A DNA stretch of 64,000 nucleotides, taken from a virus. Position numbers and translations under genes: made by a program. The stretch spans positions 248,001 to 312,000 of IMG/VR virus record IMGVR_UViG_3300023184_000025, one strand, 5' to 3'. Numbering within the stretch: position 1 is the stretch's first letter; each line of letters starts with the position of its first letter. The notes below the pieces were generated by a model. The model saw only the letters and a list, made by a program, of their open reading frames with translations. It was not told where the DNA came from and made no database searches. This document shows positions 1 through 9,206 of this stretch, piece after piece.

Positions 1-1
1 A

Positions 2-559
2 AACACTGATGGTCGAGATGAGAGTCTTGTTGAGTTTTGCTTTGAACCCAATTATTTTGCCATGTACGATTGTTACAGTACCACCTATCCAAACGGAACG
101 TCGTTTCAGGCCTGGCGAGCAGGATTTAGAGAAGGCGTCAAGATGTGCCTGGACAAAGGTCATAAACCATCAGTGGCTGAATTTAGAGATCGTGTACATA
201 AACGTAATTTTGATCATCTTACAATTTGGCATAATGTAGGAACCGATGCTGAAAACGGCGCCTGGGCCATTGCTGGCAGTAGAATGGGTACTTACATGAC
301 TATGCTAACTGATTGGGATTATCGGCTAGTTCAAAATTTTGATGCGTTAGCAACCTTGTGGGATACTGTTAAAGACCACACTCCGGAAATTGTGTTTGAT
401 AGAATTGCCAACGAATTAAATCAACAATTAGATTTACCTGTTATTGTTTTGGGTCGAGAAGAAAGTGAATTTTTTAAACATCATTACCTAAGCAATTGGC
501 ACAATCGCGGCGTTATGGTACGAGAAATTGATGTTATTCGAAGTCAAGAAGGCTGGTAA
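2..559 (+). CDS. Partial protein, C-terminal part of a glycosyltransferase-like repeat protein
   Basis: The frame is open from the first bases of the window, so the start lies upstream; at least 185 residues are visible. The C-terminal part matches the last ~110 residues of the 543-residue protein at 19799-21430: both have a YG/YPNGT..Q.WR..FRE block, an IW.....D....WA..G...G block and a closing D..Y...FD..WL/LATLW block. That makes it a paralogue of that protein, whose function is not established. The extra C-terminal ~55 residues (VIVLGREESEFF) are not in the paralogue. Its 3' end overlaps the convergent SGNH gene by 26 nt. Function unknown; a role in surface-sugar modification is inferred only from its neighbours. 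Confidence 0.75.
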   Translation, partial: NTDGRDESLVEFCFEPNYFAMYDCYSTTYPNGTSFQAWRAGFREGVKMCLDKGHKPSVAEFRDRVHKRNFDHLTIWHNVGTDAENGAWAIAGSRMGTYMTMLTDWDYRLVQNFDALATLWDTVKDHTPEIVFDRIANELNQQLDLPVIVLGREESEFFKHHYLSNWHNRGVMVREIDVIRSQEGW

Positions 560-1244
560 TAGCGTTGGCCAGGTCTTGATGTGCTTGCGGCCCGTAGTGA
601 AAGTTATCTCTTGCTTTATCTGATTGAGTTAATGGCGGGATTACATTATCTCCTAATACATCGTAGTCAACTGCCTGGTCATGCCAATTTGGGATGAAGC
701 TATGTACTAATTTGATATTTTTAGCTAACAAACATATTTTTTTAAAATTTGTAAACCAATTACTAAAGTTTTCTTCTGAAGAATAAAATGGCTCGCACTC
801 TGTCCGTTCGTCATCAAACCAGGCAGATTCAGGTCGCTCTCTGCGATGACTAAATGTATAATGTACAATTATAGCACTAGGGTGAAACAATGTTAGTAAC
901 TGTTGAAGTTTTCTTGCAATCCAGTCATTACTTGCTCCGTTTAAGCTAAAATTTAAAACTTGATGTGATAGATGTTGCTCAATGAGATCAGCATACCGTT
1001 TGTTATTATTAACACCTAGTCCTAGAGTAAAACTATCACCTAGTACCAGTATTGCATTAGGATTAAAGGTTGAAACATTGTGTGTTCTAAATCCTATTTC
1101 GTTAAATTGATAAGTTACAGATGGATGTTGCTTGAATACTTGACGATTTGGGCAATGTTCTAAACTGTCTAATCCTAGCTCTGTAGCATGCATGCCAGTA
1201 TAAAAAGGAATATTGATATATTGTTTGACAAGATCTGCATACAT
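534..1244 (-). CDS. SGNH/GDSL-type hydrolase-like protein
   Basis: A 236-residue protein with SGNH esterase blocks: block I ILVLGDSFTLGLG carries the presumed nucleophile Ser, a conserved Asn sits in FSLNGASNDW, and a late D-x-x-H pair lies in ARDNFHYGPQAH. Family members remove or add acyl groups on sugars and other substrates. The start is taken at the ATG at 1244; the frame extends 15 nt to a TTG. A second SGNH-like protein is encoded at 45801-46526. It is divergent from the sulfotransferase-like gene at 1259, with only 14 nt between starts. No signal peptide is seen, so a cytoplasmic role in modifying glycans or metabolites is more likely than secretion. The substrate is unknown. Confidence 0.7.
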   Translation of the reverse strand: MYADLVKQYINIPFYTGMHATELGLDSLEHCPNRQVFKQHPSVTYQFNEIGFRTHNVSTFNPNAILVLGDSFTLGLGVNNNKRYADLIEQHLSHQVLNFSLNGASNDWIARKLQQLLTLFHPSAIIVHYTFSHRRERPESAWFDDERTECEPFYSSEENFSNWFTNFKKICLLAKNIKLVHSFIPNWHDQAVDYDVLGDNVIPPLTQSDKARDNFHYGPQAHQDLANAITSLLDFE

Positions 1245-1258
1245 AAATATTTTTCTCA

Positions 1259-2350
1259 ATGAACGTTCTAATACTTACCCCCGATCGAGTAGGCTCTACT
1301 TTATTACAAAGATTGATAACAATCTACGCTAATGTCAATGAAAATTATGAGCCATTGACTATTAATTTACATGAGTTAACTAATGGCTTAGTGAGATACG
1401 ACCATGAAACATTTAATAGAAAAGTACTGGGCAAAAAAGCTGATGGTTGGGGATACCATCAAACTCTGCAGACTATTTCAGGATTAATTGACAATTGCGG
1501 CCATGATGTAGTAAGCCGTTTAGCTCACTATCATTTAAAAAATCGTAAAGATAACACAAGTGATCAATTGGCATTTTACAAATATCTCAATGAAAATTTT
1601 TATATTATTGCGGCCCGTCGAGAAAATTTATTTGAGCATGCAATGAGCTGGTGCATTGCGGTTGAGTCTAAAAAATTAAATGTATACTCGTTTGATGAAA
1701 AGTTTAAGACCTACAATGATATATTAAAAAATCCAGTTACCGTACAGGCTGAAATGATCAAGAAGTACCTAACACAGTACAGAGAATACATGGACTGGGT
1801 AGACAACCATTTTCAAGTCAACAGTTATTTTGAGTACGAACGTAATTTACCCAATATTGAAGAGTACATATTTAATTTAAGAGTTTTTCAAAAATATACA
1901 AAACCTCTTACCTGGGCCGACCGTTGGGACATATCCTGGAAGGATTGGAATCAAATGCATTACCTGTTAAGCTTAGTGCCGTTTGATCATAAATTTTCTC
2001 CTGACGAAACAAAATTTATGTCTGACAATATTGACTTATACACTCGGTGTAGGATAGACATACAAGACCTACAAGACCTAGGAGTGCTTGTGTCGGGAGT
2101 ACCTATCAAATTGCACACATTGCATCAGAAAACACAGTTAATTGCCAATGCTCCTGAATGTTTATTACACTATAATAATTGGGCACAACAAACCGCTGTG
2201 CCATATGCATTACCTTATACACCTGAACACATGACTCAAGTTGCAAAATTAGAACATGGTTTTTGGACTCAAGACAGTGGTAATCAACTGTCATACAACG
2301 ATATTAGTCACCAAAAATTACTTAACAGTGATCTAAAAGGATTTGAATGA
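1259..2350 (+). CDS. Sulfotransferase-like protein
   Basis: A 363-residue protein whose N-terminus, ILTPDRVGSTLLQRLI, resembles the 5'-phosphosulfate-binding loop of PAPS-dependent sulfotransferases (residues ~6-20). Later, IIAARRENLFEHAMSW resembles the 3'-phosphate-binding segment (R-x-N/D followed by a helix). If so, it would transfer sulfate to a sugar or small-molecule hydroxyl in the cytoplasm. It opens the long + strand operon; its stop overlaps the next ATG (ATGA). The call rests on motif shape only and could also fit a non-catalytic P-loop relative. Confidence 0.6.
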   Translation: MNVLILTPDRVGSTLLQRLITIYANVNENYEPLTINLHELTNGLVRYDHETFNRKVLGKKADGWGYHQTLQTISGLIDNCGHDVVSRLAHYHLKNRKDNTSDQLAFYKYLNENFYIIAARRENLFEHAMSWCIAVESKKLNVYSFDEKFKTYNDILKNPVTVQAEMIKKYLTQYREYMDWVDNHFQVNSYFEYERNLPNIEEYIFNLRVFQKYTKPLTWADRWDISWKDWNQMHYLLSLVPFDHKFSPDETKFMSDNIDLYTRCRIDIQDLQDLGVLVSGVPIKLHTLHQKTQLIANAPECLLHYNNWAQQTAVPYALPYTPEHMTQVAKLEHGFWTQDSGNQLSYNDISHQKLLNSDLKGFE

Positions 2351-4296
2351 TTATTGCATTTTATCCTGGAGCAGGCGGCAACAGGTATGCTCTAGCCCTA
2401 CAACAATCAATGGTGTTTGAGTCAAATCAAACGTATGATCATTTACTGAAGTCTCAAGATTTTGTCTATAGGTATTTAGAATCTGATACCATTGGTTTGA
2501 AAGATCAGGAATTAATACTCACACATTGTTTAAATGTTCCATTATTAAAATTGCATTTTCCTAATCAGACTGACATAGTAGTGATCATATCGGATCTTGA
2601 ATCTAGTTTAAAACGTGAATTTTATCTCGAAGACCAACACAGAGATAAAGACATGACAGACAAGGTTGAACATGCATTAGCACACATTAGCTTCCATTGT
2701 AGGTACTATAAACAATATCCAGTAAACTTAACCGGCGCTAGTTTAGTAATTGACATCAATAAAGACAACAGTGATTTTACCACAATGATGCGTAACGAAA
2801 TTAACAATATAGTTTGTGAAGAATACAACCAGGCCAGTAAACTTTATAATAAGTTACAACCACAAGATAGAGCAGACTTACCCGGGGATAAGATTGTTGA
2901 CGGTTTTAAATCTAAGTTTCTTGACGATGCTGAAAAAATGAGATTAGAACTAGATAAGTTTAGTCCTAGTTTGTGCTTGGCCAAATGGAAACAGGTTAGC
3001 CTGCACTTAGCAACAGGAATGAATAACAGTTGTTATCACCCGCCCTTGCATAAAATACCCATAGAAGAAATTGGACGTAATCCCGGAGCATTACACAATA
3101 CTCCATACAAGAAAGAACAACGTAAAATGATGCTCAACGGCGAGAGGCCCGCCGAATGTAGTTATTGTTGGACCATGGAAGATCTGGGCAAACTCAGTGA
3201 TAGACACTATCGCAGTGGGGAACCATGGGCCGCGATGGATTTTGGAAAAATTGTAAGTTCGGAGTGGAATGATGATTTTGTACCTAGTTATGTTGAAGTT
3301 AATTTTAATCATGCTTGTAATCTATCTTGTAGCTATTGCAGTCCACAATTTAGTAGTACTTGGCAGGCTGAAGTGGAACGCTCAGGTGGCTATCCTACTA
3401 CTACTATCCATAACGATCCTAGTTACTTCACTGGCAATAATCGACCTATACCCGCTAGTCATGAAAATCCTTATGTAGATGCTTTTTGGAAATGGTGGCC
3501 TACACTTTATCCGCAATTAAAACATTTCCGAATGACCGGTGGCGAGCCTTTGATGGATAAAAATACCTACAAGGTATTTGATTATGTATTAGCACTACCT
3601 AACCCTGAGTTGCACCTAAATGTAACCAGCAATTTCAGCGTAGAGCCGCAGTTATGGAACAAGTATTTTGATTATGTTAAAAAATTGTGCGACACTAACA
3701 TTGAACATTTTATGCAGTATGTTAGTTTAGATTCGGGTGTTTCTGAACATGCCGAATACATTCGCCATGGATTAAATTTTCATAGATTAAAAAGTAGAGT
3801 TAATCATTTCTTACACGATATTCCTAGCCGTAACAGTCTTACATTTATTATCACAATGAATAACCTCAGTGTGTTAGGACTAAAAAAACAACTTGAGTGG
3901 ATATTAGAACTACGAAAACAACATAGCAAGACATATCAACGTGTATGGTTTGACACACCATTACTCAGGCAGCCCACGTGGCAGAGCCTACAAATAATGC
4001 CTCCAGCGTATGCAGGCATACTTGAACGTACTGCTGACTGGATGGAACTTAATTTAGAAAACCCTAACGACCCATTTCACGGATTTAAAGACTACGAAGT
4101 ACAACGCCTTCGAAGAGACATTGCCTGGATGAAAGATGGACAGAAGTTGCAACAAGATTATGTTAATAAAAATCGTGCTGATTTCTATAGATTTTTTAAC
4201 GAACACGACGCTCGACGAGGAACAGATTTCTTAAAGACATTTCCAGAAATGTCAGATTGGTGGAAAGAATGCGAGTACCATGCTAGACAAACGTAA
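2347..4296 (+). CDS. Twitch-type radical SAM protein fused to a P-loop-like N-terminal domain
   Basis: A 649-residue two-part protein. Residues 1-~195 begin FYPGAGGNRYAL, a glycine-rich loop like that of the separate protein at 52884. From ~205 it is a radical SAM enzyme: Cys-rich preamble (NNSCYHPP, then AECSYCW), the AdoMet [4Fe-4S] motif CNLSCSYC (C324, C328, C331) and the GGEPLMD motif. The paired N-terminal cysteines are typical of twitch/SPASM-like proteins that hold an auxiliary cluster. It shares the FSSTW motif after the Cys triad and the NPYVDAFWKWW block with the protein at 5415. Reaction unknown; such enzymes usually modify peptides, amino acids or sugars. It overlaps both neighbours (4 and 17 nt). 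Confidence 0.85.
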   Translation: MIIAFYPGAGGNRYALALQQSMVFESNQTYDHLLKSQDFVYRYLESDTIGLKDQELILTHCLNVPLLKLHFPNQTDIVVIISDLESSLKREFYLEDQHRDKDMTDKVEHALAHISFHCRYYKQYPVNLTGASLVIDINKDNSDFTTMMRNEINNIVCEEYNQASKLYNKLQPQDRADLPGDKIVDGFKSKFLDDAEKMRLELDKFSPSLCLAKWKQVSLHLATGMNNSCYHPPLHKIPIEEIGRNPGALHNTPYKKEQRKMMLNGERPAECSYCWTMEDLGKLSDRHYRSGEPWAAMDFGKIVSSEWNDDFVPSYVEVNFNHACNLSCSYCSPQFSSTWQAEVERSGGYPTTTIHNDPSYFTGNNRPIPASHENPYVDAFWKWWPTLYPQLKHFRMTGGEPLMDKNTYKVFDYVLALPNPELHLNVTSNFSVEPQLWNKYFDYVKKLCDTNIEHFMQYVSLDSGVSEHAEYIRHGLNFHRLKSRVNHFLHDIPSRNSLTFIITMNNLSVLGLKKQLEWILELRKQHSKTYQRVWFDTPLLRQPTWQSLQIMPPAYAGILERTADWMELNLENPNDPFHGFKDYEVQRLRRDIAWMKDGQKLQQDYVNKNRADFYRFFNEHDARRGTDFLKTFPEMSDWWKECEYHARQT

Positions 4297-5422
4297 ACTT
4301 ATTCTAGATACATTTTGCGAAGTCTACGATCAACTACTACCCTGGGAAGATGAGTCTTTTTATGATTTTAGTAATCACACTATTGTTCCGGGTGCAATTT
4401 ATATTATAGGTCGAACACAATTTAATTTGAATAAAGAGAGAATTCGTGAGTTAGTTGAATCTGACACTATACGTGTTGTATTAAGCAATCCAGCTGAAGG
4501 CAGCGAAACGTTAAAAGCACATTGTGAGAGTGTGCATAACATTGCCGATCTTGTTGTGCAAGGGCGTATTTTATTAATTGGTGGTGGAGACATGGAGCCA
4601 GACTGGCCGTGTTTAGTCTATGATAGTTTCTTGCCCAAGATACATGACTATAAACAAAACCTAATAGAGATTAATCGGTCAGAGGCCTTGTACTCCGCGC
4701 CCAACAAGCCTTTTAAATTTTTGTTTTTAAATGGCCGCTTGAGAGGGCATAGAAAATTCCTAATAGAAAAACTTGATTTAATGGGACTGTTAGATCAAAG
4801 TCTGTGGACTAGTCTAGAATCTAGGCAAAGTATGTACTCAAATCTATGTGTGCCATTTAATGGACAGGATCTGATGTTTACTTTGAGAGAACCACACCTG
4901 TTGCCACCTAAATACGAAGTTGATCGTTATTGCAACAACATTGATCTAGTGCCCAAATTAGGCTTTATTAAACACAAGTTGTTTGATCAAGAATGGGGAG
5001 AAATCTATCTCAAAGCAGAACCCTATATTGATACGTATTTTAGTCTAGTTTCTGAAACAGTCTGTGATTATCCGTATAGTTTTAGAACTGAAAAAATTTG
5101 GAAACCTGTGGCCATTGGGCACCCGTGGATAGCGGCAGCCAATCGAGGATACTATCGAGACATGCGCAATCTGGGATTTCAAACATTTTCACATGTGATT
5201 GATGAAAGTTTTGATGAAATTGATAATACACAGGATAGACTCACACGTATTACACAAATAGTTGAAGATTTGTGTAAACAAGATCTTGATGAATTCCTTA
5301 AATCGTGTTATAATGTATGTAAATACAATCAACAACATCTGCTTGAAATGCGCCAAACTGTGCGTAAAGAATTTCCTAGACGATTCCTGCAATTTATTAA
5401 ACAAAGTCACTTTGATGAATGA
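4280..5422 (+). CDS. Glycosyltransferase-like protein (TEK-motif family, member 1)
   Basis: A 380-residue protein whose C-terminal third holds the block R-TEKIWKPVAIGHPWI followed by RNLGFQTF and DESFDEI. The same arrangement (TEKT/TEKI, a small residue-rich helix, L..GF.TF, D..YD) recurs in the proteins at 17525, 18685, 43948 and 54988. This resembles the nucleotide-sugar-binding C-terminal lobe of GT-B fold transferases. No catalytic residue can be named. It sits between two radical SAM genes, overlapping the preceding stop by 17 nt and the next start by 8 nt, so it belongs to the same operon and probably acts on the same product. Confidence 0.6.
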   Translation: MLDKRKLILDTFCEVYDQLLPWEDESFYDFSNHTIVPGAIYIIGRTQFNLNKERIRELVESDTIRVVLSNPAEGSETLKAHCESVHNIADLVVQGRILLIGGGDMEPDWPCLVYDSFLPKIHDYKQNLIEINRSEALYSAPNKPFKFLFLNGRLRGHRKFLIEKLDLMGLLDQSLWTSLESRQSMYSNLCVPFNGQDLMFTLREPHLLPPKYEVDRYCNNIDLVPKLGFIKHKLFDQEWGEIYLKAEPYIDTYFSLVSETVCDYPYSFRTEKIWKPVAIGHPWIAAANRGYYRDMRNLGFQTFSHVIDESFDEIDNTQDRLTRITQIVEDLCKQDLDEFLKSCYNVCKYNQQHLLEMRQTVRKEFPRRFLQFIKQSHFDE

Positions 5423-6758
5423 TTTAGAATTCCGCCAACAAATATTAGATACCAAAAGTTCTAGCTTCTGTGCGGCCAAATGGTACAATGCTACTATATG
5501 GCTAGGATCAGGCCAAACGACTAGCTGTCATCATCCGCCGGCACACGCTATTGATGTAGATGATATTAAACGCAACCCATCAGCGTTACATAACACACAG
5601 AGAAAAAAAGCCGATAGAGAAATGATGCAGAAAGGTGAGCGTCCTAGCGGTTGTGAATACTGCTGGAAAATTGAAGACATGGGCCGTGATGCTATTTCGG
5701 ACCGTGTGTACAAATCTCGAATATATCCTATAGAGGCATTACATGAAGCTTTCAATACCCCTGTCCATGAAGACGTTAATCTCAAAACTCTCGAAATTGC
5801 ATTCGATCGCACTTGCCAATTTGCTTGTAGTTATTGTAACCCTGCTTTCAGTAGCACATGGGTTAATGACATCAAAAAGCACGGCGCCTATACCGGCCTG
5901 GTGTCTGATGGGCGCAACCACTTTACTCATACTCACGATAGTTCTCAACTATACACGTTTAATCAAGCCAATCCTTACGTGGATGCGTTCTTTAAATGGT
6001 GGGAAACAGACCTACACCAAACACTACAAGAACTAAGAATCACTGGTGGCGAACCGTTGATGTCGGGTTATACTTGGAAATTGATTGAATGGTTCAAAAC
6101 AAACCAAGGTAAATCAACAACCAAGTTAGCTATCAACAGCAATCTGGGATTTGAACCTAACAAGCTTCAAGAGTTTATTGATGCTATACACACACTTCCG
6201 CATGTGGATCTATACACCAGCATGGAAGCAGTAGACACACAGGCCGAATATATTCGTGACGGACTTGACTATCAGCAATGGATCAACAATGTGCAATTGT
6301 TACTGGAGTCTGACTCCGTAAAGGCTGTGCATGTGATGTGTACCATTAACGCATTGTGCCTGGATAGTTTGCCTCGCTTGTTGTATCAATTGTTAGAATT
6401 CAAACAGATGTACGGCAGAGAGCGTGTGAATTTTACCTTGAATATACTGCGCTTCCCCAGCTTTCAATCACCATTGGTGCTGCCAGACCACCTACGTGCC
6501 CAGTGCAAGAACCAACTGATTGATTTCTTTGCACGTAATATCAACAACCCATATCTTCAAGAGCACGAAATCAATCATATACAACGATTGATTGACTATT
6601 TAGATATAGTTAAAACGCCGCACTCGGACACATTTGAAATGCCGGTGTTGCACAATGATTTCAAACAATTCTATTCGCAGTACGATGTTCGTAGATCGAA
6701 AGACTTTGTCAACACATTCCCCAATTTTAAAGAATGGTATGACTCAATACAAGTATAA
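5415..6758 (+). CDS. Twitch-type radical SAM protein
   Basis: A 447-residue radical SAM enzyme starting at the ATG that overlaps the previous stop by 8 nt (the frame is open further upstream, inside the neighbour). N-terminal Cys pairs occur in TTSCHHPPAH and SGCEYCWK, followed by the AdoMet motif CQFACSYC, an FSSTW motif, NPYVDAFFKWW and RITGGEPLMSG. It is the closest relative of the radical SAM half of the protein at 2347. The C-terminus repeats the FKQFYSQYDVRRSKDF block also found there as F.EHDARRGTDF. Function in the cluster unknown. Confidence 0.85.
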   Translation: MNDLEFRQQILDTKSSSFCAAKWYNATIWLGSGQTTSCHHPPAHAIDVDDIKRNPSALHNTQRKKADREMMQKGERPSGCEYCWKIEDMGRDAISDRVYKSRIYPIEALHEAFNTPVHEDVNLKTLEIAFDRTCQFACSYCNPAFSSTWVNDIKKHGAYTGLVSDGRNHFTHTHDSSQLYTFNQANPYVDAFFKWWETDLHQTLQELRITGGEPLMSGYTWKLIEWFKTNQGKSTTKLAINSNLGFEPNKLQEFIDAIHTLPHVDLYTSMEAVDTQAEYIRDGLDYQQWINNVQLLLESDSVKAVHVMCTINALCLDSLPRLLYQLLEFKQMYGRERVNFTLNILRFPSFQSPLVLPDHLRAQCKNQLIDFFARNINNPYLQEHEINHIQRLIDYLDIVKTPHSDTFEMPVLHNDFKQFYSQYDVRRSKDFVNTFPNFKEWYDSIQV

Positions 6759-8004
6759 CAGTACAGACCTAGTGCGTCCTACAGAACTCACCGAGCGTGA
6801 GCGTTTTCTATTAGAAGATTCTAAAACGTTCTGCATCTATCCCTGGATACATTTACACGCTTATCCCACCGGAGAAGCATATCCTTGCTGTCATGCTGAA
6901 ATGAAGCCCGGTGTTGTGGGTAATTGTCGCACAAACACACTAGAAGAAATATGGCGCGACAAACCCATGCAGAAACTACGTGCAGACATGTTGAGCGAAA
7001 CTCCACACGCCGCCTGCACACGCTGTTATGAACAAGAAGAGTCTGGATTCTTTAGTGGCCGCAAAAGCGCCAACAAGCATCACGGACATCAGATAAAGAA
7101 ACTGGAAGAAAATCCCTTTGAAATGACTTACTGGGACATTCGCTTTAGCAATTTGTGCAACTTAAAGTGCAGATCATGTGGACACATCTTTAGTTCACAG
7201 TGGTATCAAGACCAGGCCAAACTGGCCGGCGGTGATTGGAAAGATCGTAATACAGTACTAAACTATGCTGGCCGCACAGAAACAGACATGTGGACACAAT
7301 TAGAGCCTCATTTAGATTATGTAGAACAAATCTATTTTGCTGGTGGCGAGCCACTACTAATGGAAGAACACTACCGAATTCTAGATGAACTAGTGCGTCG
7401 CGGCCGCTTTGATGTACGTTTAATCTACAACACAAATTTTACACACACCGACCTTAAAGGTAATAGTGTATTTGAATACTGGAAACAATTTAATTCGGTG
7501 GCAGTTGGCGCAAGTCTAGATGCAATGGGACCACGTGCGGAGTACATACGCAAAGGCACTGATTGGGCAGTGGTAGAACAAAATCGCAGAGACATGATTG
7601 AGATCTGTCCAGGTGTAGATTTTTATATCAGTCCCACATTGAGTATTATGAATGCCATGCATTTAACACAATTCCATCGTGCATGGGTACAACAAGGCCT
7701 ACTAAAACCACAGGATCTTAATGTAAACATTTTACAAGATCCTGTGCATTATAGGATTGATATTGCCCCTGTTGAATACAAAGAGCGACTCACAGCACAG
7801 TATTATGATCATATCGAGTGGCTGACACAAGTAGGTGATCCGTTGGGTCGTGCCACACAAGGTTTTGAAAGTGCAATCACCTTTATGAATGCCATAGATA
7901 ACACACAGTTAATAGATCAATTTTGGCGTAAGACGCATGATTTGGACGGTATTAGAAACGAAAACATCTTGGATATCATCCCGGAACTAACAGCATTAAA
8001 ATGA
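6739..8004 (+). CDS. Twitch-type radical SAM protein
   Basis: A 421-residue protein starting at ATG 6739 (MTQYKYN), 20 nt inside the previous gene. FCIYPWIHLHAYPTG, YPCCHAEM and ACTRCYEQEESG form the N-terminal Cys region typical of twitch-domain radical SAM proteins. The AdoMet motif CNLKCRSC follows, then YFAGGEPLLMEEH and SLDAMGPRAEYIRKG. The layout (N-terminal half-SPASM, TIM-barrel core, RNENIL near the end) is shared with the enzymes at 8001, 9199 and 27660. Substrate unknown. Confidence 0.87.
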   Translation: MTQYKYNSTDLVRPTELTERERFLLEDSKTFCIYPWIHLHAYPTGEAYPCCHAEMKPGVVGNCRTNTLEEIWRDKPMQKLRADMLSETPHAACTRCYEQEESGFFSGRKSANKHHGHQIKKLEENPFEMTYWDIRFSNLCNLKCRSCGHIFSSQWYQDQAKLAGGDWKDRNTVLNYAGRTETDMWTQLEPHLDYVEQIYFAGGEPLLMEEHYRILDELVRRGRFDVRLIYNTNFTHTDLKGNSVFEYWKQFNSVAVGASLDAMGPRAEYIRKGTDWAVVEQNRRDMIEICPGVDFYISPTLSIMNAMHLTQFHRAWVQQGLLKPQDLNVNILQDPVHYRIDIAPVEYKERLTAQYYDHIEWLTQVGDPLGRATQGFESAITFMNAIDNTQLIDQFWRKTHDLDGIRNENILDIIPELTALK

Positions 8005-9206
8005 ATTTACCACAGGATAAATTTTGTGTACTGCCTTGGATCAGCTTAGAAGCTAGTCCCATTGGTACTGTACGCCCTTGCTGTCTTGCTGAAGATGAGA
8101 TAGTTGATAATGCTGGTAATAAATTTGAATTAACCAAAGCTGACTTCGTTGAGATAAGAAATTCAGATTACATGAAAAATCTTAGACAGCAATTCCTAAC
8201 AGGACAAAAACCCGATACCTGTAAGAAGTGTTGGAATGAAGAAGATTCAGGTAGAACAAGTAAACGAATGCACACTATTGATCGATTAAAACATATTGTT
8301 GGCAATCAGTCCTGGAGCGAAGATGAAAAACCAATGATGTTCTTGGATTTAAAACTAGGAAATATCTGTAATCTTAAATGCCGTATATGTGGTTCGTGGT
8401 CATCAAGTTCGTATGCAACAGAAGAAATGATGGCTGTACCACACCAAGATCGTAAAAAAACATTTGCCTATCAGATGCTACGTGCTGGTAGTTGGCCAAG
8501 AGAAAATAAACAATTTTGGCAACAAATTGATCAATGCCTATCTGACATACACTATATAGAATTCACCGGTGGCGAACCTTTTATGATCAGCGAACATTTT
8601 GATATGTTACAAGGAATTGTAGACAGAGGAATTGCTGGACAAGTAGAGATACATTACAATACAAACGGAACCATAGTTCCTGAACGTGCGCCTGACATTT
8701 GGCGACACTTTAAAACAGTTGAAGTTGCATTTAGCATAGATGATATAGGACCACGATTTGAATACCAACGAATGAATGCCAACTGGAAAGACGTTAACAA
8801 AAATATTTCAGAATTTAAACGATTACAATCTACAATGCCAAACCTACAGTTACAATGCTGTAGTACTGTTAATGTTTTTAATGTACTATATCTTGAAGAG
8901 TTGGATGCATGGCACAAATTGGCTAATTTTGATTTTGTCTATTGGAATATGTTGCACGAAGCATATTATTTTAGCATAGGATCATTGCCCGAACTATCAA
9001 AACAATCTGTTAAACAAAAATTAGAAAGTACAGCAATCTCTGGCAGTACAAAACAGGAAGTTGAAAAAATTATTCAATTCATGATGCAAGGAACAAGTCT
9101 TGATGGTTCTTTGCTACGTGAAAAAATTAAAGAAATAGATCTACGAAGAAACCAGGATCTAAATCAACATCATTCAGAATTGTCTGACATAATTGACTAT
9201 GAATAA
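8001..9206 (+). CDS. Twitch-type radical SAM protein
   Basis: A 401-residue enzyme coupled to the previous gene by an ATGA overlap. Motifs: FCVLPWISLEASPIG, RPCCLAED, DTCKKCWNEEDSGR, AdoMet motif CNLKCRICG, EFTGGEPFMISEHF and SIDDIGPRFEYQR. The order and spacing match the sister enzymes upstream and downstream, suggesting an expanded family acting in sequence or on related substrates. No peptide-recognition (RRE-like) domain could be recognised by eye. Confidence 0.87.
   Translation: MNLPQDKFCVLPWISLEASPIGTVRPCCLAEDEIVDNAGNKFELTKADFVEIRNSDYMKNLRQQFLTGQKPDTCKKCWNEEDSGRTSKRMHTIDRLKHIVGNQSWSEDEKPMMFLDLKLGNICNLKCRICGSWSSSSYATEEMMAVPHQDRKKTFAYQMLRAGSWPRENKQFWQQIDQCLSDIHYIEFTGGEPFMISEHFDMLQGIVDRGIAGQVEIHYNTNGTIVPERAPDIWRHFKTVEVAFSIDDIGPRFEYQRMNANWKDVNKNISEFKRLQSTMPNLQLQCCSTVNVFNVLYLEELDAWHKLANFDFVYWNMLHEAYYFSIGSLPELSKQSVKQKLESTAISGSTKQEVEKIIQFMMQGTSLDGSLLREKIKEIDLRRNQDLNQHHSELSDIIDYE

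Noticed and set aside
5262-5414. Longer N-terminus for the second radical SAM protein
   Set aside because: The extension lies inside the preceding gene and has no twitch-family features; ATG 5415 gives the usual 8-nt overlap.
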